In this document: piece by piece, positions 44,772 through 58,181 of the stretch
Position numbering within the stretch: the stretch's first letter is position 1
Layout: each line of letters opens with the position of its first letter
From: Amanita rubescens
Lineage: Eukaryota; Basidiomycota; Agaricomycetes; Agaricales; Amanitaceae
Reading direction: 5' to 3'
Assembly: GCA_015039365.1 (NCBI GenBank)
Contig: WION01000041.1
Coordinates: 186,001 to 250,000, forward strand
Length of the DNA: 64,000 nt
Translations under genes and position numbers: made by a program
Notes under the pieces: generated by a model
What the model saw: only the letters and a program-made list of their open reading frames with translations
What the model was told of the DNA's origin: nothing
Databases searched by the model: none

Positions 44772-47061
44772 TCAAGGTAACAAACAAGTTTGCTTGAGAT
44801 GCTGCTGTAGAACTATGTCACTGACTACATCATGGTCAGCAATGACCGAGACGTATATGACTGATACTCACGACAGGATAGAATGACCTGGGTCGATTTG
44901 GTGTCCTGAATAAGTTCCGTTAGAAGATGACTGAGGTCGGCACAAGATTGCTTACAGTCACCGCGGTAAAGTGGCCGTAGAACTTTCGTCGCACTGGAGA
45001 GTATTCTTGAAGAATATGGGCTAATGATAACATGATAAACAAGCGACGAAACGAAAAACCGGATGGGAACAAACCAAATTTACGTCGCAGATCTCCCGCA
45101 ATAAGTAAAAACATAAGTCATCGAATGTTAAATACCGGAACTCACATGCCGACGTGTGTTCGTAATCATTTGACCTGCTGCCATACGAAAGGACAAAATC
45201 GGATAATTTGATCCCTGCCTTGAGCTTTCCCATCAAGATATCGCACTTGTTGAGGTACAGGATCAGGTTTGTGTGTTTTAACAGCTTGTTCGATACCAGC
45301 GACTTCCACAGATTAACCGAGTCTTCCTACGTCACTCGTATCACGGGATCTAAACGTCAACGTCGATAACCGGACTTACCAATCGATTGATAGTCGGGTC
45401 TTCGGATAAGACCTGATCAAAACAACTGGACGACGATGTATTAGTGGGTGCTTCCGGATCTGCGGATCGACGGGACATGCCTGATGGGAGCCAGAAATAT
45501 AATGGCGTCCATATCGTCGAAGTACGGCACCCATGCGGCTACGCCATTCCGTGGTTTGAGGTACAAATTCAACTGCGGCGTAGATTGCTCACATACCTCT
45601 CTGTACGTATTGTGAGATCGACATTGCGTGAGAATAGCGAATATGTCCACCTGTGATCTGTGTCCCCCCACATCGTATACGCGCCAGTCTCGTTGTGTGT
45701 GTCCTGCTGCGTTGTCGGCAAGTGGGCACGATCAGGGTCACTTCATACCTGTTCTTATTTTAAATTTGTGCTCCGTGACCCCTGTGATATTCGAGAATAA
45801 GATATTAGTAACCAACGAGGAGAGGACAAACCTAGCGTTTTTATTCTTGCCCGCAAAATATCGTCTTTGTGAGTTTCAGCAACAATGTCGACTCTCTTGT
45901 TAAATCGCTGGCGTACCGTTCGTCGGAATGTAATGCAAAGATGTTACTCTCTCCAACGAGTCCAAAAAGCTATCAAAGACGTCGATTAGAAAGAAACTAG
46001 TGTGTAAGTGCTGGTACTTACAACCCTGCGACCTCTTCCAGTCGTAACCCTTGTCTTTCAAGAAGCTCGCGAACAAAACCATCGTTCCACAATCCCATCA
46101 TGTCCTCTGCACACGCATGGAGGACAACACCTGGATCTTCAGGATCATCCCAATCAATACCCTCCTCGCTGTTCACACTATCCCGATCCCGATGGTGCTG
46201 ACCACGAGTGAACGTGTCTTTCCACCGAACAGCACTATTGACGCCAATCTCTTTCAAAAACGCCCTCCCTCGTTCGGTGTAAGACAACTGAACGTTGTCC
46301 ACTCCTCCTCCAGATCCTGTAAGCGCTAACCGACGCAACAACCTCTGCTCGACCTGTCGCAACGGCAATAAACGCATTTTGAGCTTGAGCAGGTCTGGCG
46401 ATAAGGTAGAAGGTATTCTGGATCGAGGACGGCGGCATGGTCTATCGCTTCTAGAATAAGGTGGATCGATCGGACAATGTTGAGTTGTATAATGGCACGC
46501 CAGGAAACACGTTCCGCGCGAAACAGCCTAAGATGAAACGTTTAAAAAATGAAAGTCCTTGTTCTTCCCCGCAGCGCACACGCACGTACCTTGGGCTCGT
46601 AAATAAGTTGGAAATCTGTCAATGTTGCGTTGAGCGCTGAGTACCAGGGAGAGAACGACGTGAGATAATACGTACTTTTCAGCGTTGTCGATTTTCCTGA
46701 GAAGCCGTAAAAAGTAAGCTTCAAATCACCCTGTACGTGTGTGTGTATCAAAACAACACACCTGACTCGCTTTGCCCTGCAAGGGATGAATGTTATATCC
46801 AATAAGTAAGTAAGTACTACTCTTACCTAGTAAAAGGATTTTCACAGGTTTTAGTTCTTTTCGTTCTGCTATTGCCTGTTTCTCCAATTCCTCGTCGATA
46901 GTGTCTGAAGTTGCCTTGGCTTCTGCTTCGTGCAGGACTCTGACTAACCTCTCTGCGGGAGTTTCTGTAGGAGAAGGACGGATCACATAGGCCAGTGGAT
47001 CGAGAGTGTCGTCGCTGGTATCGACGCTGGATCTGGTCCTGCTACTTTCAGAGTTATCCAT
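44772..47061 (-). CDS. Atypical G-protein alpha subunit
   Basis: Signal-transducing GTPase, start ATG 47061, stop 44772, more than 12 exons. The N-terminus (LDPLAYVIRPSPTETPAERL) is that of the basidiomycete-specific G-alpha-like group and lacks the Met-Gly myristoylation start. P-loop LLLGQSESGKSTTLKN is put together from three exons. Helical domain with SWRAIIQLNIVRSIH and LRQVEQRLLRRL. Switch I ILRARIKTLGVTEHKF, switch II DWRVYDVGGHRSQRAAWVPY, base-binding YLNKCDIL, and FYGHFTAVTDT. The switch II His replaces the Gln that catalyses GTP hydrolysis. A 4-nt exon (AGAG) and a GC-AG intron (AG|GCATGT) are needed. Two frame problems: one extra base at 46527-46528 (or an alternative splice site) and one missing near 46405. 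The C-terminus ends QQHLKQTCLLP. Confidence 0.85.
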
Positions 47062-49586
47062 GGGCAAGAAAGCATTAAAAAGCCGTCTATGCGGTGATGG
47101 GGTTGTATAGAAAGCTCTGGGAAGGCAATAGACTTTTTATCAATGAATCATTTATGAGATCGGTGCGGTGATTTCGTGCTTTCGGTATTTACGTGGCCAC
47201 CGCAAGTCCGGGGGGATTTCCAAGTTCCCATCCGCGTCAATAAAGTTGACAGGACGATAAGTTCGCCCGGCCCCCCTTTGTGCCAATACCAAGAATGTAA
47301 TGAAGAGCTTGTGGCCCTTGTACCGAAAAAAAAAAAAGACACGCGTGCCAAGCTCAAAGGTCGATCACGAGAGCTCCTGTGGCACGTAGAACCAAAAGTA
47401 AGTAGTCGAGTCGATACGGTATGTTCAGATCGCGCCACGTACCCAAATTAATCTTCGTGAAACACTGTCACACGTCGTTGTAAGTTTGGACTTGGGTTAG
47501 TGGCATGTCCCCCGGCCTTCGGGTATGAACCGGCGGTAGTAGTACTAACGAAGTACTTGCGCAGTCCTAGGCTCGATCGCGGTGATGCTATAATGATTAG
47601 TTGGAGCAAGTACAATCGGATTCGATACATACAACAAGGTGATTCATCCAAGGGGATACTTACAGCGCTGCAACCATTTCAAAAGTCATAAATCACGAGG
47701 CCAGCTGACAGGAAAAACTTTAATAAATAACCAAAGGACTGGGCGCCCATTTCTATTTTGGACGCGTGCTTTGAACCTTGTCTGTCTACAGCAAACCTTG
47801 TCTTGTTGCCATCTATCATATGTATGCAACAATACTGTTCTCACTCTCACACATGGCGCGCGAGTGGCATTCTGTGGATATACAACAGAAGTGTGGCCCA
47901 GGAATGTGCCTGTCGCTACCTGTCAAGAAGCTCCGACATTTTACCGTGTTCGTGGTTCTTGCGAACTATACTTAACTCCTTGTCAAGTGGAGTGGGGAGC
48001 TTTTAGGGGGGCTATGCTGCATTCCACTCGCTGCGCGCGCGCAGTGATACATCATCATTGGGTGAGCTCACATTACTGAGTCCTGACACGAAAATTGAAC
48101 ACTCCTAATAGATTTAGGTGCTTACTTTGCCCTTCCATTAACACCGCTGGACACCCCTGATATTCCAAAAATCGAGTCACCCTGGATACCAATTCCCAAA
48201 ATGACATTAAGCTATACTAAACAGCCTGGGAGCTTTTTTCATTTCAAACCCACCAAGCTCGGACTATAGCCTTTCTGTTTCGTCAACCCTGACCTGAATA
48301 TTCCAAATTCCCTCTGGAGGCTGAACAAAAAAAAAGTTGGGTGCTAAATCCGAATCGGGAATTTGATTTCGCCGAACAGTACGGATGCAAGGTTGCGTCT
48401 CGTCTCGTTTCTGCTATTATAAGCAAAAAAGGTAAAAGTAAAGAGGCGGCGGCGCTATCGTCATCCACAGCAAAAAAGTTCAAGAGTCAATCAGAGTCGA
48501 TGTTACACTTATTGGCGACGCGCTAGAAGCCAAGTCGGTGATGTCGATCTCATCTCGATCGCTCCTTATTGTGGGCGTTGTTCATGGAGCGTTTTAGGCT
48601 CTAGGGTGCGGTGACTTCATCATTTGACGTGCAATCGCGACGGCGTCGCGTTGTGCTGTGTGGCTGCTACGTGACATACGAAAGGAAAAAAACGGGTTGG
48701 GCAACGCGCCACCGCCTGAGGGTTTGGATCGGTTTCATTGTCTGAGGCTAGGTCTAGACGGTGGGTGACTGTTTGTTTCGTTTCGAAACAGGAGGGAGAG
48801 TGAAAGGTACTGTGTGTGTACGTTAGTGGAAGCTGGGGTGACGTGCTGCTAGACGTTTGCATGAGTCATTGAAAGGCACGGTATACATGCCACGTGCTCT
48901 CAAGGGCGTTTTGTCAAAGGTACCGGGTGCTCAATTACAATAATAATAGTAATAATACAACGTGGCTACATATTGTGCTACGCTATTCTTGCACTTGATG
49001 CCCGGGGTCTACAGGCAATGTCTACGATAGCACTTGATTATTACCAAAGTCCGAAACACAAGGTCAAAACACCGGCGGAATCGTTTCACCCCGCCGGAGA
49101 TTGAGTTGATTGCCGGAAACAGGTTCCAGCGTCCCACGAATACGGTGCTATGTAATACCTTACCTTCTGTGTAAGTAACTTTTTTTGCTGTAAAGTTCAT
49201 GCCAAGTGTGGAAATAAACATCTAACACAACCGGGCGCCGAGGATGACCGGGAATGTTTTTTAATCAGGAAAGAAGAAGAATCTGACGAGGAAGAAGGTA
49301 AAAGGGATTTCCAAGTAAGGCAAGGTACTTATTACGATGAACAGCGATAAGATAAAATCCGAAGAGAACGGATGATTTGAAATGGATCGACTCTTTGACT
49401 GGGCGCATGATTGTCGTCGGCGATGCCGGTCGGGGCGGTGCGGTAGGACTAGAGGCGGGGGCGGCGGGCCTGATTCCAATCCTCCGTCCTCGTCGTCGCT
49501 CGATCTCTTCGGACTTACTCTGCCTTATTTGGTTCTTCTTTTCACTATTTATCGCTTAAGTTGTCCTCGCCAGCTGTCAACAACTC
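47062..49586. other. Long intergenic region
   Basis: About 2.5 kb. One plus-strand frame at 48,341-48,526 (Lys/Ser-rich, 61 aa) is the only one with a coding look and I cannot assign it. No repeats or RNA genes recognised. Confidence 0.35.
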
Positions 49587-51229
49587 ATGGACTCTACCAG
49601 TAACGCAACATGGCATTCTCTCCCTACAGAGATGAAGTTTACAGTCGTAGATAATTTATCCTACGCTGACCTCAAGTCTCTCTCACGCTTAGACTCCGCA
49701 ACCTACCATTCATGTGTTCCAGCTCTTTTTCACGTCCGTTATATTTTCATCTTCCTCCGGATGTCCTTTCTCTAACTAACTCTTTGCAGACTGTACATTT
49801 AAAAAACTACGATGCTATACATCGCTTCATCAACTCAGTCCCTAGTTCATACAGACGTCACATTCGCCATCTTGACCTTTGTATGCTCCTCGGAAACCAT
49901 CGTCCAAGTTTACCGGATCAAGCCGACGCCCTCGTTTCTCTCCTCACATGTTGCTCTCGTCTCCAAAAGCTCGTTCTCGGAATGGCTGGATCAATGGACA
50001 ACGCGATCCTCTCCGCCTTTCCACACATTCCCCATCTCCAAGAACTAGCGATATCAAACTGTCTACCGGAAGACGACGCCCCAGTGTAAGTCCAAGCATA
50101 TTTTTTTCGCATCATCGTAGCTAAAAACGTCTTCTCTAGGAGCGAACGGCTCGTAGTCCACATCGCCGCTTCCCTTCCCAACCTACACACTCTCACTCTG
50201 GACCGCATATCCCGTTCCGCGCTACACTCTCCCGACATTCTCTACTCCTACCCTCCCATCCCACGCGTCTCAAACGATGACAACGTTCCTCCCCATCCAC
50301 TCCTCGGATCTCAACTCAACCTACCCTCCCTCCTCCTCTTACCCTCCCTGAAAAACCTCTCCATCAAAGACACCCACCTGGGTGATCCACAATGGGACCA
50401 ACCCGCCCACCGCATCGCATGCGACCTCCAACGTTTGGATCTCGGAGGGTCCATCCACGAATCTGAAGACAAAAACGGAGCAGCCGTCGAGCGCATACTC
50501 AAAGTAGCCGGATCCAACATCGTCGAACTCACCCTCTCGACATCGTTGCCGGATCCTTCCGAGTCGGGAATAGTTGACAACAACTCCATACCGCCACACC
50601 ACCCGGGTCTCTTTCGGAACCTTCAAGTTCTCCGGATATCCCCACATTTCCCGATCGAGTATTTGGAAGAAACGCTCGCTCATTTCTCGGGATCACCCAT
50701 TCATACCGTCTCGTACGAGTGTTTTGATATGGACGCCGTGGAGGTTTGTCAGGCGCTCGAAGATTTTTTGAGTGTTAGGGTGTGTCGGGCCGGTCCGCCG
50801 GTTCTCGGTGCGGTTACGACTACTACTTCCGTTACCTCTACCACCACCGCCTCTACCACTGCCTCTACAATCACCGCCTCCGCCTCTTCTACCACCATCA
50901 AGGGCGAAAACGGCGCAAGGGGAGACGAAGCGTATTATTACGACTGTTTGAGAAAAGTCGAGGTGGCGGTGGTTGTCCAATCAGACGAGTGGCAAGGTGT
51001 CAGTGAGCTTTGGAAGAAGAAGCAAGAGGAGATGTTGTGTGTTGGGGTGATCAAGTTGGTGAGGTATTGTCGTGATTTGGGATTGGTTGGGGTTGTCTTT
51101 CGGAGGAGGGGTCCGAGTGAACAAGAAGAGTGGGATTTGGAGGAAGAGGATGAAAATTGTTGTTGGGATGTGTCCGAGCCGGGCACGGATGTGGAGGTGT
51201 TGTTGCAATCGCAATTGACGATACCGTGA
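49587..51229 (+). CDS. F-box/LRR-type protein, 510 aa
   Basis: Exons 49587-49733, 49790-50085 and 50140-51229, all GT-AG, intact 511-codon frame. N-terminus WHSLPTEMKFTVVDNL followed by DLKSLSRLDSATYHSC is an F-box. Leu-rich segments follow at LRR spacing (HLDLCMLLG, LQKLVLGMAG, LQELAISNC, LHTLTLDRIS, LKNLSIKDT, LQRLDLGG, LQVLRISP). Residues about 395-430 are an almost pure Thr/Ser/Ala tract, probably a flexible insert. The tail is acidic. Predicted role: substrate receptor for an SCF ubiquitin ligase, target unknown. It differs from the intronless F-box gene at 3,808 in both sequence and structure. Confidence 0.78.
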
Positions 51230-54038
51230 GGACTTGGACTGGAGCGGACGCTTTTGTCTCGAGATCCTTGGCATCCTTTTGCCTTGGCTCGCGAAATGTA
51301 TAGTTTGTTTTCTCTCTCTTTTTTTTTTTTTGGTTACATGGGGAACAATGTTTTCAATGGTACATATACGACTACCACATATCACTGTATGACAACTATA
51401 GCAAAAAATGTATGAATTTTTCGAGGCAATATCGTAGCGTGACAAACTGACAAGAGATGCCGCGGGAGAAGACCCAGCCTCATCATCGTTTGATAAAGAA
51501 CAATGGGGTTAACTTTTTCCTCTTGTTGATTATCAATATGAGTCACCGACCCATCATCGTGTAAGTATACATAGGTACCGCACCGCTAAGTAAGCAGGTC
51601 AGGAACAACTGCAAGGGTGTCCAGGGTTCTCTTCTTTTTCGTTGATATGACTCATCCATCCAGGTCCTTCTGCCTCGGTGGATGGGTATTAAAAGCTTCG
51701 CTCGCTCGCTATATGCGTAAAAGTATAAGCACGGTGCCTAACCAACTGCCCCGTTCCTAGACAAAAAAAAGAAATAAAAAAGAATAAAAAGAAAAAAAAC
51801 AACTCCCGATGACTACTCTGTCCTCGGTATCCGAAGAGAATAATGACGTGTTCGGATAGGCAACGGCGTTGCTGCGGCCGGAGCCTACGGTCGTTTCACC
51901 AAGACTCGGTTCCTTTTTTTCCCTTTAAAAAAAGGTATAAAAAAGGTGTAAAAAAGGTGTAAAAAAGGTGTAAAAAAGGTGTAAAAAAGGTGTTTTATTT
52001 CTTTTATTTTTCGTTGGAGTGGTGACTGGAGGCGTAGAGAAGAACCGGGAGGGTTGATAATGGCTTTTTTGGCGTTTCACCGGTGAAAATGGCGTCGGGG
52101 TCGGGAGTTTATTTAACATTTATTGCCTTTTTTGATCTTTTTTTCAGAGAGGGGAGGTCGGAGGAGGTGGAGCGGTGGGGCGATGGCGACATTGATGTGT
52201 TGGAATGACGCGTAGCTCGTTGATGACCCGTTTGCGTACTTTGTGCAGTCTCCGAGAGCTTCTTCACCGTACGGGGCGGTACTTGAATTTCTGCGGCATC
52301 TTTCTTGCTTGCCTATGAAGACGCAAGCGCACAAAAAGTTTCACTAAACAAGGTGGCGTTGGCTTTTTCAAATTCCGGTTTGCGATACGGTACTCCTGCT
52401 GTTATCGGATAACTGAATCCGGTGGTCACAGCGTCTCCAAGGTATCTATAGGAGCCGAGTACGGTAAACCTTCAGCACTGTGCGAAACCAGCGTCAAGTT
52501 GACTCACCTACCGTATTGTGCGCGTCGCATCCGCCAAGCATCCAAGGGAGGAAAGAGGAAAAGCTTGGTCACCGACAACATCGTACTTGGTCACTGGCTG
52601 AGTTGGAAACTGTGCACGGCATGGTCATACGTACAACGTGCGTTGATCATGGATCAGCTAACAGCTTCCACATCTTGTTGGACGTGTATCAGTGTTTGGG
52701 TTTAAGATTCCAGTCGACGTGGCGAGGATGACTATCATGCTAGGTGAGTAACGGATGAAAGTTGCGACAAGTTCGGAGGTACTAACGCTTAGCGTCAACC
52801 CTACTGTCAAAGACTATGGCGGCGTTTCCGTTGACTTTCGGATTAAATCGCGATAGTTGGATCTACGCGGAGTGCGTGTGTCCAACACGCACAGCTACGG
52901 TGTTGTCGGTGAGATGACTGGAACATGGTGCGCGTTGTTCAATACAACTCATCAGAGATGAAAGCTGTTCATACCTCAGTTTCGCACATATGCCAACGTG
53001 GCAGTGCATTATTTGGCGCCAGTCCTAACGTCTAATAGCTCCAGGATCAAGAAATTTGTATTACTGTCACTGCAGAAGTGTACTTAAGACACGATGCTGA
53101 CTCTGGTAATCCTTTCCCCTGCACGATACTCGTAACTCGAGCATCTCCTCGCTCAAAAGCAGTAGATAAGATAATCGCGTGGCAGCGCATTGTTTGGCAT
53201 CAAAACACAGCAATTCAATCCATAACAGACGGCGACATCCGAACCCCGCGTCTCCCGTGTTTTGTTCAATTCCATTGATCGCGTGGGGGCGCTTGTCACT
53301 TTCTGAAATCATCTCACGTCAATATCTATCACTGCCATTTATTTGTCCAACGTGTTACACTCTGTGGTACCCATCTAATACCTAACCAAAACGGGAACCG
53401 GAGTCAACTACTTTTTTTTTCCGAAATTTGGTGAGTGAAATTGTTTCAAGTGATTATGCGGTATGAATAGGATCGCGGGTTTCTCAGATCGGTCAAGTGG
53501 TCTTCTGATCGTGCGCGCACAGGCTATTATACTTTCCCATTTGGTGGGCTTGCAAGGTTGGTTGAGACTAAATGCCACCGATCTCTCAGTTTGAATCTAA
53601 CCTTATCTCAGTCAAGTTCCCGCTCCACGCTCAGTCGCGCAGCCTCGGACTAGCTGTGAGTATCTATAAACAGAAAGCGCGTCCCGTCCACATGTCACCG
53701 TAAACGATGAAAACATCACAATTGGAGAGCGTGTATCGCCTCGCTCGTTGACTTATAGACGAGGACATCCAAGTCAGGTACACTGCGCTTTGAGCAGGAA
53801 CCGACTTGCGTGTCTCGTCAAGAACGGAAAACTGATTCGCGAACTGTGGAAATCTCCCTCTTCATCGTCCTTACTGTTCTTCTCATTTCTGATGTCTAAA
53901 GTATCGCAGCTCGGCGCTTAAACGTGACTATGTGCAATCACAAGGGTGTCGCTGCGACGATTCATGGGATCTATTTAATTCACTAACGCAACATTCCGAA
54001 TCAGGTAAGTAATATATCATTTGCTGTAACGATTAGAA
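51230..54038. other. Long intergenic region
   Basis: About 2.8 kb, the longest gene-free stretch. Holds homopolymer-rich sequence at 51,760-51,800 and a minisatellite at 51,928-51,993. Frames at 52,480-53,385 have no conserved features. Any 5' exon of the polymerase gene would lie near 54,000. Confidence 0.4.
51928..51993. repeat. 11-bp minisatellite, unit GGTGTAAAAAA
   Basis: Five to six head-to-tail copies, the first as GGTATAAAAAA. Confidence 0.9.
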
Positions 54039-57000
54039 ATGAATCACTTTCTAGCTCTTAATGAGTTGTTCAAACAACCCGGGGAAACATCCGTTTCAGA
54101 AGACACCGCTACTACCGCTCGTGATACCGTACCCTGCCCTCAAGAGGCGGAGCCAGTTATCTCGACATCACTTGGGAAACGGAAGCGCAGCGCTGACGTA
54201 TCCATTGTTCAAGGCAAGCAAGTTACGCCGAGCAGACGCCGAGCAGCCCAATGTCTACATCATCGTATGCACCATTCCCATCCCATCCCTCGTTAGATTA
54301 CTCAGACATGTACAGGCACATGACCCCTCTATTCTGGACGCTGTCAATCAGCTCGCGTACGGAGTGCAGTATATGTTAGCTTACCTTATCAGTAATGGTC
54401 AGCTCCGTTATTCTGGGTTAGATAGCACTATGCTTTGTGGTTTACGAGGTCCTAACACGATGGCCAATGATGAATCTTTAATGAGATTTGTCAAAGGGGA
54501 TGTGAATGTGTCCTCTCCTGTAATGGAAAAACAAATGTTTGCTCAGGAATTTGCCGCGAACGTAAGTTGTTCTTGAGTTGGGACCTGCAAGAAAAGTTGA
54601 TCTGCCATATGATTGATAGTCACCATGGGAGGAGCTTGATAAAGAAGAGCGAGCTCTTGCGCAGGATGAATATGCCGGACTGGGTAATCATCCCGACTAT
54701 CCAGGTTGGTACGGGGGAAAGGTGGCCTTTAAAGCAAAAGTGAAGCAAGAAGAGCCTGGCCGTTACAAAATCGTTCTAGATCGTGGAGCCGCAGGATCAT
54801 CCTGCCGCCTTACGAGGAGGTTTGGATCAAAGACCTTCATCAGAGTCAAAGTCGAACAATCAGCTTTCTATGATCACAATAATCGGCTTAATGAATTCTT
54901 TCAGCAGAAATTTGTCCTGTGGGGACACGTCTTTCAAGCATGCTATGCGAAGGACGATAATGTGTTTCTGTTTAAAGTGAACGAAACGATGAAATGCGAT
55001 GGATCCCTGGAAAAGATCGAAGGAATGTCCTTGGAAGACTTTGTAAACTGGTTTAACCCGCTCGACGAGAATCAAAAACAAGTAAGTCAGCTTTCAAGGC
55101 CTGTCGTGACGTAACAGTTCTAATCCGTCCAGCCCATGTCGAAATGGGCGTCAAGGTTCTCGCTTGGGTTTTCAAACTCGGTGCCAGGTCCCCAGATATC
55201 AGCGGAAGACATTCATCATGAGGATGATATAGGTGAGAGTCTTTTGATTTGTACGCCTCATCTAATGATCTGTTGCTAGTCTCTGATTGTCAATCTGACA
55301 TGACCGATGGTTGTGGTTACTGTAACTTCAAATTGCTCTCATACATACGGCAGCTTTACGATCTTGACAAGACACCAACGGCCATACAGTTCCGACTGGG
55401 AGGTTGTAAAGTAAGTAGCGCTCTTGTCCCCAAGTACGCAGGTTAATGAAACTATCACTAAACAGGGGATGCTAGTTCTTCGAGAGGAGGATTCCACACC
55501 GGGGGACAGCCTAAAAGTCTGGGTGAGGCCGTCCCAGACCAAGATAAAAGGCCAGGCTACAGATCCAGGACACCTCACACTCGACTTGCTTCGTATGTCC
55601 TACGTCCGCACACCTGCTCAGATCTCGTCCGAGGTTATCATTAATATCTCCGAGAATAGCTTTGGGCCAAACATGTCAAACGCCAGTCACGACGTTCTCC
55701 CAGAACTCATGGAGAAGGCGTTGATGGACATGGTGGAAAGCTTTACGACGTGGGAAGGCCCTGATGCGATGTACAAGCTATGGGCTACTGTAGAGAAGGC
55801 TGGCGGCGTAAGTTCAATGAGGAAGGGAAGGGACATGATTGGCCAACAGAGGTTTATGGGCCTCGGGAATAGGGATTACGAAGACGAAGACTGATAAGCA
55901 AGGACGAGGCCATCAAAGACAAGGACGACGGGGAATTTGACTCAAAGTCCGTCGCCTGGTGGCCAGACCAAATCTCTGGTTGTCCCTCATCTTTGGAGGA
56001 GACCGTCATGTATTTCTTAGATGCGGGTTTTACCCCTCAGAGATGCCCCGTCCTCCGAGAAAAACTGAAGAAAATCCTCGAGACCAAGATCAATAACAAA
56101 ATCGACAAGATGAAGATTGTCATTAATTATAGCGCGACTGCGTTTGTAATTCCAGGTGAGTGACTTGAATTTGGAATAGTAGTCGGTGCGAACGTGCAAG
56201 TAGATCCATTTGGCGTGTTGGAGCCCAACGAGATCCAGTTCAAGAGCTCACAGTATAATTTCAAGATGCCGGATGGAACTAGTTCAAATATCGTTCTCGG
56301 AGACGTTTTGGTGCGTAAATTTTATGGGGACATGAGGCGTTACCCTAATTAGCCTTCTAGCTAAGTAGGAGTCCTTGCAAGCTTCCAACTGACGTCAGAA
56401 AGGTAGGTATAGTTTCATCTGCGAACGGTTTATACTAAGACATGTACAGGTGAAGGCTGTTGAGTATCCGGTGCTATACAAGTATACAGATGTCATTGTT
56501 TGCTCCGTCAAAGGAAGTAGGAGATTCATCGATTATCTGGCCGGAGGTACGTTTCTAGAAAGGCCATCCTCACAGATTTTCATCAATCATGGGTAGGTGA
56601 TTACGACGGCGATACGGCCCTTGCCATTTGGGAGCCACGGCTCGTGGAACCATTCCAGAATGCAAATGACGATATATCTGTAGAGCCAGATGCAGTGAAG
56701 CCTGGTGAACCAAAATCTTGTTTCGATGCCACGAAAGAAACGGTCCGCGATTTTGTAGAAAGGAATCGCATGCTAGATCCGCAGCAGAGGACTATGAGAT
56801 TGCAGAAGTGTTTGCTTCGATCCGTCAGAGGTGTATCCTTGACTGGAACATACTCTGGCCTGCACGAAAATGCTGTGTATAAGCATGGCTATGGGAGTTC
56901 CGAAGCCATTCTTCTCGCCTACAAGTAAGCCATCGTTAACGATCGTCTGAGGAAACATAAATAACGGACGTTCAAAACAGGTTCTGTAAGGTACTCGACG

Positions 57001-57950
57001 GCCCCAAGTCCGGTCTTGTGCTAAAAGATGGTGTCTTGGGCCATGATCGAAAAAAGTTTGGAGCGTCTCTCGGACCCGAATGGAAAGATTCCAAGCATAA
57101 AAAATCCGGCGCTCAATCCAACCTTACCTACGAACAACGGAATCGTCAAGGACCACACATCAAAGGACCATTCATCATGGACATCCTCATCAAAACCGGT
57201 GAAAACCTTCGAAAGCGTCTTACGGCGCAAATGGACATCACTTTTGCACCGCTCGGCAAGGACGCAGTGCGCGACGAGGATCTTGAACGACCGTGGCTCA
57301 ATGCTTGGGAGCCTGTTCAAAAATTGGTTGGACAGCACCAAAAGCTCGAATCACCAGCAACTGATCATCAAAACGCTGAGGGCATGACATCGTCCGCTGG
57401 TTCATCCACCACCAACTCGGATGTCAGCACGTCTTCTACCGTTACCCTCGCTGGCAGTAGCAGCAACGTCCAACTCATCATCGCTCAAGCTAAACAAAGA
57501 GACTTGAAGCGTATCGAAGAGCACGTCAAAGCGAGCTACCAAGTGCACACAAATAACAAAAAAGCTATGAGCAGTCGTCTCAACAGGTCCAAATCCAAAA
57601 ATAGCGAGACGGGAGGGGGCGGAGGAGGAGCCGATTTTACCAATTGTAATATCATTGACCGGCAAGACGTTTTAAGGAAATCGTCCAAGTTTTTCCATGA
57701 GCACCCCACTCCGGAAGAGATGGAGGTCATCACCGATTTGGAAGAGATTGCCAGGCTTCGCGCGTCGTATGCGTACATGTACGATTTGGAGGTGCACAAG
57801 TACGGACGCGATGGCAAACGACGGTGGAGTCGGTTTCCTTTTGATGTTGCGGCGAGGGAGTTGTGTGCGATCAAGGCCAATTCGTTGGGTCCTTCAAAAA
57901 CGGTGACTTGCGGCTTCTACGAAAAGTACAGAATGGTGAAGCAAACGTAA
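54039..57950 (+). CDS. Cellular RNA-dependent RNA polymerase (QDE-1 type)
   Basis: Makes double-stranded RNA for RNA silencing. About ten exons. Conserved order: GVQYMLAYLISNGQL; SSCRLTRRFGSKTFIRVKVE; KFVLWGHVFQACYAKDDNVF; MSKWASRFSLGFS; MTDGCGYCNF; IQFRLGGCKGML joined over an intron; VWVRPSQTK; SSEVIINISENSFG; WWPDQISGCPSSLEETVM; FGVLEPNEIQFKSS; and the catalytic loop LAGGDYDGDTALAIWEP (Asp-x-Asp-Gly-Asp, metal-binding), split by an intron at 56,549-56,598. The C-terminal exon to 57,950 is intact and carries a Ser/Thr linker. Two frame breaks are apparent: between the N-terminal KRKRSADV frame and the next block (about 54,220), and at 55,888-55,892 (EDED to LISKDEAIKD, one base short). The start at 54039 is provisional. 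This is the cellular enzyme type, not a viral one. Confidence 0.88.
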
Positions 57951-58181
57951 CGTTACCGACACTATCTTGACCTTTTTTCTTTTTCGGGGTGCCATCGACG
58001 TATCTTGTTAATCATATCTTGCCATTTATACTTACTCGTAATCTATCTTGTCGTCTTATAGGTGTACAATATCTCTTGTAATGGTTCTTTTGTTGCACTA
58101 AATTGTTACAATAGTTATAATCAAAACATACAACAAGCACATTTCAAAGCAAATTCCGTCCGAATCCCAGTCCTGCGTGCA

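Noticed and set aside
47176..47451. Frames on both strands around the poly-A tract at 47,325
   Set aside because: They overlap each other, lack conserved features and run through a homopolymer.
54039..57950. RNA polymerase as an integrated viral gene
   Set aside because: It has the DYDGD loop and block order of cellular silencing polymerases and is split by many fungal introns.
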